In this document: in pieces, positions 1 to 8,316 of the stretch
Position numbering within the stretch: position 1 is the first letter of the stretch
Layout of the letters: each line of letters begins with the position of its first letter
From: Anaerolineae bacterium
Lineage (GTDB): Bacteria > Chloroflexota > Anaerolineae > Anaerolineales > UBA4823
NCBI GenBank assembly: GCA_003130835.1
Contig: QEXX01000016.1
Span: 1-64,000 of the forward strand
Reading direction: 5' to 3'
Length of the DNA: 64,000 bases
Program-made: the position numbers and the translations under genes
Notes under the pieces: model-generated
Databases searched by the model: none
Seen by the model: only the letters and a program-made list of their open reading frames with translations
What the model was told of the DNA's origin: nothing

Positions 1-310
1 ATCTCGTGGTTTCAGGCGACATGAATGTCGCTTACGCGGTAGTACGAGATTTATCTCGTGGATTCAGGCAACATGAATGTCGCTTACGCGGTAGCACGAG
101 ATTTATCTCGTGGACTCAGGCGACATGAATGTCGCGGCACGAATGATTTATCTCGTGGATTCAGGCGACATGCATGTCGCTTACGCGGTAGCACGAGATT
201 TATCTCGTGGTTTCAGGCGACATGAATGTCGCTTACGCGGTAGTACGAGATTTATCTCGTGGATTCAGGCAACATGAATGTCGCGGCACGAATGAACTGC
301 GTAACGTCAG
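1..310. repeat. Tandem array of ~52-bp palindromic units (REP/MITE-like)
   Basis: Six head-to-tail units start at 1, 53, 105, 150, 202 and 254. Four are exactly 52 bp; the third (45 bp) and the last carry a variant tail (GGCACGAATGA). Each unit holds an inner inverted repeat GCGACAT-GA-ATGTCGC, and ATCTCGTG at its start matches CACGAGAT near its end, so a full unit can fold into a nested hairpin. The left end is cut by the window. The right end abuts the stop codon of the methyltransferase gene at 312. Positions 232-310 recur inverted at 26337-26415. No coding capacity is visible. Confidence 0.9.
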
Positions 311-311
311 C

Positions 312-1778
312 TCATAATTCAAGCCTGGGCAGTGCTTCCATCCCGGCTGCTTTTGCAAGTCCATTCACGATCCGAAATAACTCTTCCTGGCAATGCTCAT
401 CCATCGGTGGGCGTTGGTAGGTCTCCAATAATTCCCGCACGCGCTGGCTTGCCCTTTGAAAGGCGTCTGCTTTTCCGCCTTCTTCCCATTGACGTAGAGA
501 ACCGCGATCGATCACCTGCGAGGGCACATATTGCTCAACAGAAAAAAGTTGCTTGGTTATGCGTTGGCGCAAGAAATCGCCCTTGAAAAAGATGTCTTCA
601 AACAACGCAATGGCTAAGGTATCTGTATGGATCTCAATGCCCTTCAACAGTCGTTTGACCATCCCCATGATTTCAGCGTCCAGCACTAACTTTTCTAGAC
701 TTTGACAAGCCAAGAAATCTAACATGCCAGGTCCAGAAATCATATTGATGCCGGCTAAAGCGCCGATTAAAGCACTCATGCCACTTTCAAAGCCGGCTTG
801 AGCATCAACCAATTTGGCATCGCTGGCACCAAGGTAGGCGTGGGTGGGTATGTCCAACGATTTCCCGATTTGAGCGGTTGCCACGTCGATCATGGCTGTC
901 TCAATGGCGCCCATTGGGGTTGTACCATGACGCATATCGAAGATAGCCGGTGCGCCGCCCCAGATCACGGGCGCACCGGCTTGGGCTAACTGATGAATTG
1001 TAATGCCACTCAACGTCTCTACGGCGTGTTGCACCACCGCTCCAATCAAGGTCACCGGCGCTGCCGCCCCGGCTAACGGCATGGAGACGATTTCAGCCGG
1101 CACCCCAGCTTGCGCCAGATCGATCAAGTTTTGGGCAGCAAAATCACTCCAAATCAAGGGGGGCGAAGGACAGACATCGAAAACTGCCAGAGGTTTTTGC
1201 TTCAAACCCTCCCTTCCGTCGCGAAAGAGGGCAAGCATATCGAACATAAACTGCACCGTCTGTTTGGAAAAAGCCCCGGTGATAATGGGTTTTTTCGAGA
1301 ACAGCAAGACCAGGAACAAGCGATATAAATCGCCAATTTGTTTGGGGACCTCATTACAGACTACTGCTGTGGCTTGGGCATCGTATTGAGGCAGCATTTC
1401 GGTCAGTTTGACAATCTGCACCAGATCGTTGGTGTAGGACGGACGATGAATGAGCGTTTGCCGATCGAGTATATGAACGCCGCTTGAGCCAGGGTCAAAG
1501 TGCACAGCATCATCGCCGAAGTGAAGGGGGCTTTCTCCATCGCGATCATAGAGTTCAAAGCTCTGTGGAACGGTTGCGAGCGCTTGACGAACAAGGTGCT
1601 CAGGGATGGAGACAACCTCACTATCCGCTTGAACCCATGCACCCGCTTCGGCAAGCAGGTGACGAGCAGCCGCCGATTGAATTTTCACGCCGGGCTTTTG
1701 GAGAATTTGCAGAGCCTCGTCTAAGACTCGCTCCACCAACGCTTGAGAGAGAAGTTCGATCTTGGGTTGCACGGCCAA
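312..1778 (-). CDS. Trimethylamine methyltransferase (MttB) family protein, non-pyrrolysine type
   Basis: The 488-residue protein has the full length and sequence character of the MttB/COG5598 superfamily, whose members move a methyl group from a quaternary or tertiary amine to a corrinoid protein. The frame is open throughout, so there is no amber codon for pyrrolysine; known relatives without pyrrolysine, such as glycine betaine methyltransferase MtgB, act on quaternary amines. The substrate cannot be read from sequence. The start is probably TTG at 1778 with only a weak ribosome site. It lies 42 bp after a saccharopine-dehydrogenase-like gene, probably in one operon. No corrinoid protein or reactivase gene lies nearby, so a partner would have to be encoded elsewhere. 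Confidence 0.85.
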   Translation of the reverse strand: MAVQPKIELLSQALVERVLDEALQILQKPGVKIQSAAARHLLAEAGAWVQADSEVVSIPEHLVRQALATVPQSFELYDRDGESPLHFGDDAVHFDPGSSGVHILDRQTLIHRPSYTNDLVQIVKLTEMLPQYDAQATAVVCNEVPKQIGDLYRLFLVLLFSKKPIITGAFSKQTVQFMFDMLALFRDGREGLKQKPLAVFDVCPSPPLIWSDFAAQNLIDLAQAGVPAEIVSMPLAGAAAPVTLIGAVVQHAVETLSGITIHQLAQAGAPVIWGGAPAIFDMRHGTTPMGAIETAMIDVATAQIGKSLDIPTHAYLGASDAKLVDAQAGFESGMSALIGALAGINMISGPGMLDFLACQSLEKLVLDAEIMGMVKRLLKGIEIHTDTLAIALFEDIFFKGDFLRQRITKQLFSVEQYVPSQVIDRGSLRQWEEGGKADAFQRASQRVRELLETYQRPPMDEHCQEELFRIVNGLAKAAGMEALPRLEL

Positions 1779-1820
1779 TTCTCAGTCGGTTGTCTATACC
1801 AGACTTGCCTGGCTTAGGCA

Positions 1821-2987
1821 TCAAAGATAGCGAATCTTCTGCTGAACTTCGATGCCACGTTCACTTAATCGCCGAATAAAAGGTTCAGGCGGCACCATCT
1901 TTTCAACTCCGCCGGCGCCGCGGGGTGTTTCTCCGCTTACCATCATCTCGGCTACAATGGCAGCGCTCCACCCAGTGCCGCGCTCCATCGCTCGAAATCC
2001 CGTTTGATCATCGTAATAATCAATGACTTCAACCCACGCTTCGGCATCCCGATTGTCCTTTTTCCCAACCGCTCGGATGCGGATGATAATGAGATCTTTT
2101 TGAGTTGGATCGCTCACCTTGGGCTCAAATAAGGCATGGAACACCTCGCGGGGAATCACCTCTACATCCCCAACGCGAAGCGGGTTTAAGTCCCACAGAC
2201 CTAATTCGCGATAAGCGCGCAATTTTTCAAAATGTCCCGGATAGCGCAGGGTTAGGTTTTGCAATGTACGCAGTTTGCCCTCATAGGTCCAGGGCAGGGT
2301 ATCCAAGCCACCGCCGGTAACGAAGGCTTCTAATGTTCCAATAGGTGGAGGGAACTCCACCATCTCAAGTTCCGTAATCGATTCAACGCGGGTTATTTTC
2401 CAATCGCGTAGGAAGACCGCTGGTTCGGCATATTCATTGGTCAAGCCAGCAATATGAAAGGTCAACAAATAATTGAACGGTGGTTGTGGGTTCTGAGGCA
2501 AGCCGCCATCCCACATATAAACATCCAAAACCTCATCCAAAAGGTTCATAGCGTGGACAATTAAGGTCGTTCCCATGCCGGGCACTTGACCACAATTGGG
2601 GATAACACTGATGCCATTCGCCTTTGCCTGCTCATCAACCTTGTGCTGTTCCAAAGCAATGTCGGTATTGCCTCCCAAATCACAAAAATTCACCTTTTCC
2701 TCGACCGCAATTTTGGTTATGGGAAGGTTATAAAAATATGGCACTGCACTCAAGCAAGCAGCTTTGCCTTGCATGGCTTTTCGCAGCGCAGCTTCATCGC
2801 GCACATCCAATTTAAGCGGAAATGCAATTTCTTTGCCTAGTAGACCATTGATGCGTTGGGCAGCTTTTTGGGCTACCTCGAAACTGACATCCGCCATCAC
2901 CACCTGTGTTGCCTCCCCCCAACGTGCCATGTCATACCCTGCGGCGCAACCCTGCCGACCTGAACCGATGACGAGATAGGCGTTCAT
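1821..2987 (-). CDS. Saccharopine dehydrogenase-like NAD(P)-binding protein
   Basis: The 388-residue protein opens with a Rossmann motif (GSGRQGCAAGYDMARWG, residues about 7-23), continues with the alternating fold of the saccharopine dehydrogenase NADP-binding family, and has a PNCGQVPGMG segment near residue 145. Family members include lysine-pathway saccharopine reductases and carboxynorspermidine dehydrogenases; the substrate here is unknown. The ATG at 2987 has a strong AGGAGG site 5 bases upstream. It sits between an EamA/DMT permease and an MttB-like methyltransferase, and all three read leftward with short gaps. The context suggests metabolism of an N-methylated or amino-acid-derived amine, but that is inference. 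Confidence 0.8.
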   Translation of the reverse strand: MNAYLVIGSGRQGCAAGYDMARWGEATQVVMADVSFEVAQKAAQRINGLLGKEIAFPLKLDVRDEAALRKAMQGKAACLSAVPYFYNLPITKIAVEEKVNFCDLGGNTDIALEQHKVDEQAKANGISVIPNCGQVPGMGTTLIVHAMNLLDEVLDVYMWDGGLPQNPQPPFNYLLTFHIAGLTNEYAEPAVFLRDWKITRVESITELEMVEFPPPIGTLEAFVTGGGLDTLPWTYEGKLRTLQNLTLRYPGHFEKLRAYRELGLWDLNPLRVGDVEVIPREVFHALFEPKVSDPTQKDLIIIRIRAVGKKDNRDAEAWVEVIDYYDDQTGFRAMERGTGWSAAIVAEMMVSGETPRGAGGVEKMVPPEPFIRRLSERGIEVQQKIRYL

Positions 2988-3011
2988 TCAATCCTCCTGT
3001 TAAAATAAATT

Positions 3012-3929
3012 CTAACCGAGCGTTGCTTTCGGTTTAGGACTGGTCTGCACTAAGACAACCGCTAAAAACATTAATGCACAACCCAACAGTTGAACGGGTG
3101 TCAGACTTTCTCGTAGGATCAACCAACCAAATACAGCCGCAAAGACCGATTCCATCGAGAGCAAGATAGCCGCGTCAGCGGGAGGCGCCACCCGTTGCCC
3201 TAGCGGTTGTAAGCTAAACCCTAAGGCAATCGAAGCCACCGCCGTCCAGATAACTGCCCACCAAATACCGTTTAGGTCACGCAGAGTCGCCCCTTCAAAC
3301 CAAAGACCGCTCACTAAACTCAACCCCCCACAAACGCTGGCTTGGGTCACTGCCAAGAAAGACAAATCCAATTGATGGGTGATGCGATCAATGATCAAAA
3401 CATGAAATGCCCACATCAGGGCACCCAGCAGCACCCACCGATCTCCCAATGAGATCGAAAGGCTGCCCTCCGTACTGAGGAGAAACATCCCCATCGTTGC
3501 CATGAGCGAAGACACCCATATCAGAGCGCGCGGTGGCTTGCGGTAAAAAATCGCCAGAAGAAACGGGATCATCATGACATATAAGCTGGTGATAAAACCC
3601 GCATTGGCAGCACTGGTAAATTGAAGCCCATATTGCTGAAAAGCCACAGCAGAGAACATTACCAGCCCAGCCAGTCCAGCTCCTAACCAAGCCTTGAGCG
3701 GCAACCTGACGAAGCGTGCGCGACGTCCTAAGAGAATGGGCAAAATCAGACTTGCCCCCAACAGATAGCGCACCCCATTGAAAAAAAGCACTTCTCCCCG
3801 AGCAGCCGCGGCGCGCTGGGCTGCAAAAGCGCTGCCCCACAAGGCTGCTACCAGAAGCAAGATCAAGTCAGCTTCTAGACGGGTGCGGGGAAAAGAGTTC
3901 CTCTGTTGACTACCTTCAACGGGCGCCAT
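3012..3929 (-). CDS. EamA/DMT-family permease (RhaT/RarD-like)
   Basis: The 305-residue protein has about ten hydrophobic segments arranged as two related halves of five, typical of the drug/metabolite transporter superfamily. A conserved ALWGSAFAA segment (residues about 28-36) opens the first EamA repeat, and a second copy of the fold ends with ESVFAAVFGWLILRE-type sequence near residue 265. Such proteins export amino acids or metabolites across the cytoplasmic membrane. It is first in a leftward run with the saccharopine-dehydrogenase-like and MttB-like genes, 24 bp upstream of the former. The ATG at 3929 lacks a clear ribosome-binding site, so a later start is possible. Confidence 0.85.
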   Translation of the reverse strand: MAPVEGSQQRNSFPRTRLEADLILLLVAALWGSAFAAQRAAAARGEVLFFNGVRYLLGASLILPILLGRRARFVRLPLKAWLGAGLAGLVMFSAVAFQQYGLQFTSAANAGFITSLYVMMIPFLLAIFYRKPPRALIWVSSLMATMGMFLLSTEGSLSISLGDRWVLLGALMWAFHVLIIDRITHQLDLSFLAVTQASVCGGLSLVSGLWFEGATLRDLNGIWWAVIWTAVASIALGFSLQPLGQRVAPPADAAILLSMESVFAAVFGWLILRESLTPVQLLGCALMFLAVVLVQTSPKPKATLG

Positions 3930-4050
3930 TCATTCACGCTTTGACTATCAAATTTCGAGGAAGTATGTAGCCTGTCCCAAAGTTTGCACTCTCTTCAAAA
4001 TGACCCACGCTTTCGGGTTAGGTGAATTTTAACACAAAGAAGCTGGGATA

Positions 4051-4085
4051 GAAACAAAAAATCAGGGCGTTGCTCACGCCCTGAT
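4051..4085 (-). terminator. Intrinsic terminator after the RRM gene
   Basis: A perfect 9-bp stem, ATCAGGGCG (4061-4069) with CGCCCTGAT (4077-4085), has a 7-base loop. It is followed on the minus strand by TTTTTG. It lies 26 bp beyond the stop codon of the RRM protein gene. Confidence 0.9.
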
Positions 4086-4111
4086 TGATTGCTCAGATAT
4101 TCAATTGATTT

Positions 4112-4450
4112 TTACCAATTGGAGCGGCGTCGCCCACCACTGCGTTGATTGCGTCCGCCTCCACCGCTATCGCGACGAAAGCCACCACTAAAGGGTCGCT
4201 CTTCACGCGGGCGAGCTTGATTGACTGTCAACGTGCGCTCTCGTAATTCGGTGCCGTTGAACATGCCAATTGCTTTCTGGGCTTCTTCATCTGTCTCGTA
4301 CTCCACAAAGGCAAAGCCTTTGGAGCGGCCGGTGTCTCGGTCTCGGATTAGTGCCACAGACTTGATCGTCCCTGCCTGAGCGAAATACTCGCGCAGTTCC
4401 TCTTCGGTGACCGAATACGACAAATTGCCTACATACAGTTTTGGTTCCAT
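4112..4450 (-). CDS. RRM-domain RNA-binding protein, glycine-rich tail
   Basis: The 112-residue protein consists of one RNA recognition motif (residues about 2-80), with RNP2 as LYVGNL and RNP1 as KGFAFVEY, followed by a basic Gly/Arg-rich tail. Bacterial proteins of this kind resemble cyanobacterial Rbp proteins and are often cold-induced RNA chaperones. The start is the ATG at 4450, preceded by GGAGAG; an upstream in-frame ATG has no ribosome site. A promoter near 4594-4622 implies a 5' leader of about 135 nt, long as in many cold-shock genes. It is monocistronic and ends at a strong terminator. Confidence 0.93.
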   Translation of the reverse strand: MEPKLYVGNLSYSVTEEELREYFAQAGTIKSVALIRDRDTGRSKGFAFVEYETDEEAQKAIGMFNGTELRERTLTVNQARPREERPFSGGFRRDSGGGGRNQRSGGRRRSNW

Positions 4451-4593
4451 TTTCTCTCCATTCAAAATATACTCTGATACCGGCCTGCTGCTCATCACAC
4501 ATGGGGCAAGGGAACCTAGCAGTTCGTATCACCACCCTGACACGGTCACATGCCGAAAAAGTGCTTAGGCTGGCTGGCAACTTTAGTATTTAA

Positions 4594-4622
4594 ATTATAC
4601 CAGATATTTCAAACAATGTAAG
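4594..4622 (-). promoter_or_regulatory. Sigma70-type promoter with extended -10 for the RRM gene
   Basis: On the minus strand, CTTACA (4622-4617) and TATAAT (4599-4594) are 17 bp apart, with TGG just before the -10 as an extended element. Transcription would start near 4586, leaving about 135 nt of leader before the ATG. Apart from this leader and the downstream terminator at 4721-4755, the 338-bp interval 4451-4788 holds no gene. Confidence 0.65.
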
Positions 4623-4720
4623 ACTTGTCAAGGTTTTTTTGGTTGAGTTTTGACGGGGGTTGAAGCCTGATTCGCGCAGCAGAAGCAGACCGCAAGCCCT
4701 GTCAATTTCACACAACCATC

Positions 4721-4755
4721 CAAAAAAGTCCCCGCTGCGTTCTTTCAGCGGGGAC
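4721..4755 (-). terminator. Intrinsic terminator after the 346-aa membrane protein gene
   Basis: A perfect 10-bp stem, GTCCCCGCTG (4728-4737) with CAGCGGGGAC (4746-4755), has an 8-base loop. On the minus strand it is followed by TTTTTTG. It lies 33 bp past the stop codon at 4789. Confidence 0.92.
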
Positions 4756-4788
4756 ATGTTCTAGATTATTCTTGAGGAGAGAGAGACT

Positions 4789-5829
4789 CTATATTTTTGA
4801 CCATACCGCGAGTTCAAGGATGAGTTGCTCAAAATAGCTGTTGGAAGGCATGACCCCATCCCCATACGCCATATCAACCACCCGCACAACCAATTGTAAG
4901 GTTTGGGTTTCTAGGATGGTTTCCATGCCGGGTTGCACCAAAACCGGCTCGCCCTTAGCCGCTAAGCGTTGATAAGTAGCTTCATCGTTATAAGCATGTT
5001 CGCTCATCAGGACTTTGGTAATGGTTTGAATGTCGTTCTTGTCAAACAACCAGACTTCAAAAGCGGTCACCTTTTTGGGTTCTCCGACTCCAATCGTTTC
5101 CGAGATATTCACCCCGCACTCACCCAGAAATTCACCACTTTGCGAATCGATGCTAAACGAATCATCGAACAAGTCATCGCCAAACTTATACGAAGCCATA
5201 AATTGCATCATGGGCGGTTCTTGGCTGGCAGTTGCCTGCGGTACACTTTGCCACTCTTCCTGGACTTGTGAAGCTAAAGGTTGCTGCCTAGGGATTTGAG
5301 CAGTGGTTCGCACGGCAGGCTTGCGGCTGCGCAGGAAGAAGAAAATCGCTGCGCCAAGCAAGATGATCACAAAGGCGACGCAGAAAACGATCAGCAAACT
5401 TCGCAGGATCGAGGCGCCGGAGCGAGCTGGGGGTTGGGCTTCTTCGGTGGGAAGCAGTTCCCCTCCCGCAACGGGTGTTGGAGGTGGAAGCGTTGCTTCC
5501 CCGCTGACCGCTAAACGAAAAGCAGCGATATTTGCCGCTTGCTGTGGCTTTTGTTGTTCAAGCTCTTTTAGCAGTTCTTCCGCTTCTCCACCCAAGGCGC
5601 TAAAGCGTTGCTTTGCCAATTGGGCGTCTTGATGGAGGACATACGAATCGACCGCCATGCTAAGATATTCCAGCTTTAAATCGCGGCGCAGATGTTCCGG
5701 TGCAGCGTCAGTCCACTTAACCGGCCAGATTCCCCATCCAATCACAAACCAACCCAGAATCAAGCCCGCCAGGAATGCAATTCCAAGCAACACTTGAGTC
5801 TTTTTCAAATATTTGCGGATGATCTCCAT
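4789..5829 (-). CDS. Uncharacterised two-TM membrane protein
   Basis: No family was recognised for this 346-residue protein. Residues about 12-36 form a hydrophobic N-terminal helix. A roughly 100-residue segment rich in Gln, Glu and Ala follows, probably helical. A second membrane helix lies near residues 140-168 and is followed by an RSRKP stop-transfer motif. The C-terminal half (about 205-346) is soluble, with mixed acidic and hydrophobic sequence containing FGDDLFDDSF. The arrangement suggests an extracytoplasmic helical domain between two membrane anchors and a cytoplasmic C-terminal domain. The ATG has a GGAGAGTGAGG site. It stands alone, 145 bp downstream of topA. Confidence 0.8.
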   Translation of the reverse strand: MEIIRKYLKKTQVLLGIAFLAGLILGWFVIGWGIWPVKWTDAAPEHLRRDLKLEYLSMAVDSYVLHQDAQLAKQRFSALGGEAEELLKELEQQKPQQAANIAAFRLAVSGEATLPPPTPVAGGELLPTEEAQPPARSGASILRSLLIVFCVAFVIILLGAAIFFFLRSRKPAVRTTAQIPRQQPLASQVQEEWQSVPQATASQEPPMMQFMASYKFGDDLFDDSFSIDSQSGEFLGECGVNISETIGVGEPKKVTAFEVWLFDKNDIQTITKVLMSEHAYNDEATYQRLAAKGEPVLVQPGMETILETQTLQLVVRVVDMAYGDGVMPSNSYFEQLILELAVWSKI

Positions 5830-5974
5830 GCCTCACTCTCCATTTCCACGGCTGATGCCAAGCATTTTTCTATCGTAGCAAGCTCTTCTCAGGAAGAAAG
5901 CGTTGCTCACTTGTATTGTAGACGAAAGCAATTGAAAGTGCAATATCATCTAACAAAATTTATTGTTGCAAGAG

Positions 5975-8299
5975 TCATGCCGTTGAGGCTATTTCATCTT
6001 GAACCACCTCATCCAATGGGAACCGCTCTTCGCAATTCAAGCATTGGGCGTTGTTTTTATCGGCGACCACCAACAACCCACCACATTCAGGGCATGGAGC
6101 CGGGATCGGTTTCTTCCACGAGGTGAAATCGCACTGCGGATAGTTGGCACACCCATAAAAGACGCGATTGCGTCGGGTCTTCCTTTCGACTAATTCACCC
6201 TGGCACTTGGGACAGCGTACCCCCAGCTTCTCAAGCCAGGCTTCGGTATAACGACATTCGGGAAAGCCGCTGCACGAGATGAATTTCCCATAGCGCCCAT
6301 ACCGAATCACCAGCTCTTTGCCGCACTCCGGGCAATTGCGGCCGATTGGCTCGAGATCAGCTTTCATTTCGGGAATCGCTTTTTCAGCCTTGGCTACTAA
6401 TTGGGAAAAAGGCCCGTAAAACTCACGGATGACCTCCACCCATTTTTCTTGCCCGGCTGCAATGCGGTCTAGGTCTTCTTCCATGTGAGCCGTAAAGCCG
6501 TAGTCCACAATTTCGGGGAAATGCTGCGTGATCAAGTCATTGACCAGAATGCCGGTTTCGGTGGGAATCAGACGTTTATTCTCTCGCACAACATAACCAC
6601 GTTGTTGAATGGTGGAGAGAATCGGCGCATAGGTAGAAGGCCGTCCAATGCCATATTCTTCTAAAGCTCGCACAAGCGTGGCTTCGGTGTAGCGCGGTGG
6701 CGGTTGGGTAAAATGCTGTTCAGGAATGATTTTGAGTAATTTGAGGGCTTGCCCTTGAACCAAACCGCTGGGGATCCGTCCAGCCTCCTCTTCTTCGCCT
6801 ATGCTATCTTCGTCTTTGACCTCTTCGTAGGCAGCCAGATAGCCCAAAAAGCGCACCACCGACCCGGAGGCTCGTAGGAGATATTCGTGAACCAGCCCCT
6901 TTCCAATCACTTCAACCGAAATCGTATCAAAGAGAGCCGCAGTCATTTGCGAAGCAACAAAGCGCTGCCAGATCAATTGATACAAACGATACTGATCGCG
7001 ATTGAGGAATTGCTTAATCGATTCAGGGGTGCGAAAAACAGACGTCGGGCGGATGGCTTCATGGGCTTCTTGAGCACCGAGCGTTTTTGTTTTATAGCGC
7101 GGCGGTTTCTCTGGCAGAAAGCCTTCCCCGTAGCGTTGCGAGATATATTGGCGCGCTTCTGCCTGCGCCAGTTCCGAGACATTGGTCGAGTCGGTACGCA
7201 TATAGGTGATCAAGCCCACCGCTCCGCCAGTGCCCACATCGATCCCTTCGTATAACTGCTGTGCCAGAGCCATGGTGCGTTTTGCCGTAAATCCTAAGCG
7301 CCGCGACGCATCTTGCTGTAAAGTGCTCGTAATAAACGGAGGAGCCGGGTTTCGGCGTCGCTCCCCTTGCTTCACCAGCGCGATCTCGTACTGCGCCGCT
7401 TGCATGTCTTCTAAAATCGGTTTGACTTGCTCCCCATTTCCTAAGTTCGGTTCATCGCCATCCACCCGGGCTAATTTTGCAATGAAAGTTTCCTTTAAGC
7501 CATCAGGCAGGAATTCTGCGGCAATCGACCAGTATTCAACCGGGACAAAAGCCTGAATCTCGCGTTCGCGTTCCACGATCATGCGCAAGGCAACCGATTG
7601 GACACGGCCCGCCGAAAGACGGCTGCGCACTTTGCGCCAGAGCAAGGGGCTCAAGTTATAGCCTACCAAGCGATCAAGCACTCGGCGAGCTTGTTGGGCA
7701 TCGACCAAATCTTGATTGATCGAGCGCGGATGAGCAAAGGCTTCTGCCACCGCCGGTTCGGTAATCTCATGAAAGACCACGCGACGGGCAACTTTCGGAT
7801 TGATCGCAGCAGCCTGCATCAGATGCCAAGCGATTGCCTCCCCTTCGCGGTCGGGATCTGTCGCCAGATATACCTCTTCGGCGGACTTTGCCAAGTTCAT
7901 GATCTCTTTGACAACAGCTTTTTTCTCATTCGGTACACGATACTTTGGCGTAAAATCGTGCTCGATATCGACCGATAACTGCGAGCGCAAGAGATCGCGC
8001 ACGTGCCCAATCGAGGCTTTGACAGTATAGCCTTTACCCAAAAAGCGCCCAACCGTACGGGCTTTAGCAGGCGATTCGACAATCACCAACTTTCCCGAGC
8101 GGTGAGGTTTGAGCTTTTCGATTTCGCTTTCCGATAGCGAGGCATGGGCTTCGGTCTTGCCCATACGAAATAGTTTTGTGCCGCATTCAGGACATTTCCC
8201 TTCCGTTGCTGGTGTACCGTTACTCGTATAGACGATTTTGGGTTCCAAAATTGGTCGCTTTTGTTTGCACTTGACGCAATAGGCTTCTAAGGTTTCCAA
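5975..8299 (-). CDS. topA: DNA topoisomerase I with N-terminal DUF5679-like zinc domain
   Basis: This 774-residue type IA topoisomerase relaxes negative supercoils. The Toprim domain begins at KLVIVESPAKA (residues about 70-80), and the catalytic tyrosine lies in GLITYMRTDS. Three C-terminal cysteine modules follow (CPECG...CSGFPEC, CPKC...CANYPQC and CPECG...CLNCE). Unusually, about 65 residues precede Toprim and carry CVKC...CPECG with an NGTPAT motif. They resemble the small DUF5679 zinc protein, so this looks like a gene fusion. The start is TTG at 8299, fixed by AGGAGG five bases upstream. It is last in the ffh-rpsP-khpA-rimM-dprA-manC run, 17 bp after manC. Confidence 0.96.
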   Translation of the reverse strand: METLEAYCVKCKQKRPILEPKIVYTSNGTPATEGKCPECGTKLFRMGKTEAHASLSESEIEKLKPHRSGKLVIVESPAKARTVGRFLGKGYTVKASIGHVRDLLRSQLSVDIEHDFTPKYRVPNEKKAVVKEIMNLAKSAEEVYLATDPDREGEAIAWHLMQAAAINPKVARRVVFHEITEPAVAEAFAHPRSINQDLVDAQQARRVLDRLVGYNLSPLLWRKVRSRLSAGRVQSVALRMIVEREREIQAFVPVEYWSIAAEFLPDGLKETFIAKLARVDGDEPNLGNGEQVKPILEDMQAAQYEIALVKQGERRRNPAPPFITSTLQQDASRRLGFTAKRTMALAQQLYEGIDVGTGGAVGLITYMRTDSTNVSELAQAEARQYISQRYGEGFLPEKPPRYKTKTLGAQEAHEAIRPTSVFRTPESIKQFLNRDQYRLYQLIWQRFVASQMTAALFDTISVEVIGKGLVHEYLLRASGSVVRFLGYLAAYEEVKDEDSIGEEEEAGRIPSGLVQGQALKLLKIIPEQHFTQPPPRYTEATLVRALEEYGIGRPSTYAPILSTIQQRGYVVRENKRLIPTETGILVNDLITQHFPEIVDYGFTAHMEEDLDRIAAGQEKWVEVIREFYGPFSQLVAKAEKAIPEMKADLEPIGRNCPECGKELVIRYGRYGKFISCSGFPECRYTEAWLEKLGVRCPKCQGELVERKTRRNRVFYGCANYPQCDFTSWKKPIPAPCPECGGLLVVADKNNAQCLNCEERFPLDEVVQDEIASTA

Positions 8300-8316
8300 G
8301 TTGACCTCCTACATCG

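Noticed and set aside
1..310. CRISPR array
   Set aside because: The repeats are adjacent copies of one palindromic unit with no unique spacers of constant length, and no cas genes are in the window.
312..1778. Pyrrolysine-containing MttB
   Set aside because: The frame has no internal TAG, so it is a non-pyrrolysine homolog; no pyl genes are visible.
1484..1879. Plus-strand frames of 60-130 codons opposite real genes
   Set aside because: They mirror the codon pattern of the minus-strand genes, have no ribosome sites and show no domain character; the same holds for similar frames elsewhere.
4451..4498. Longer N-terminus for the RRM protein from an upstream ATG
   Set aside because: The GGAGAG ribosome site fixes the ATG at 4450, and the RRM fold begins right there.
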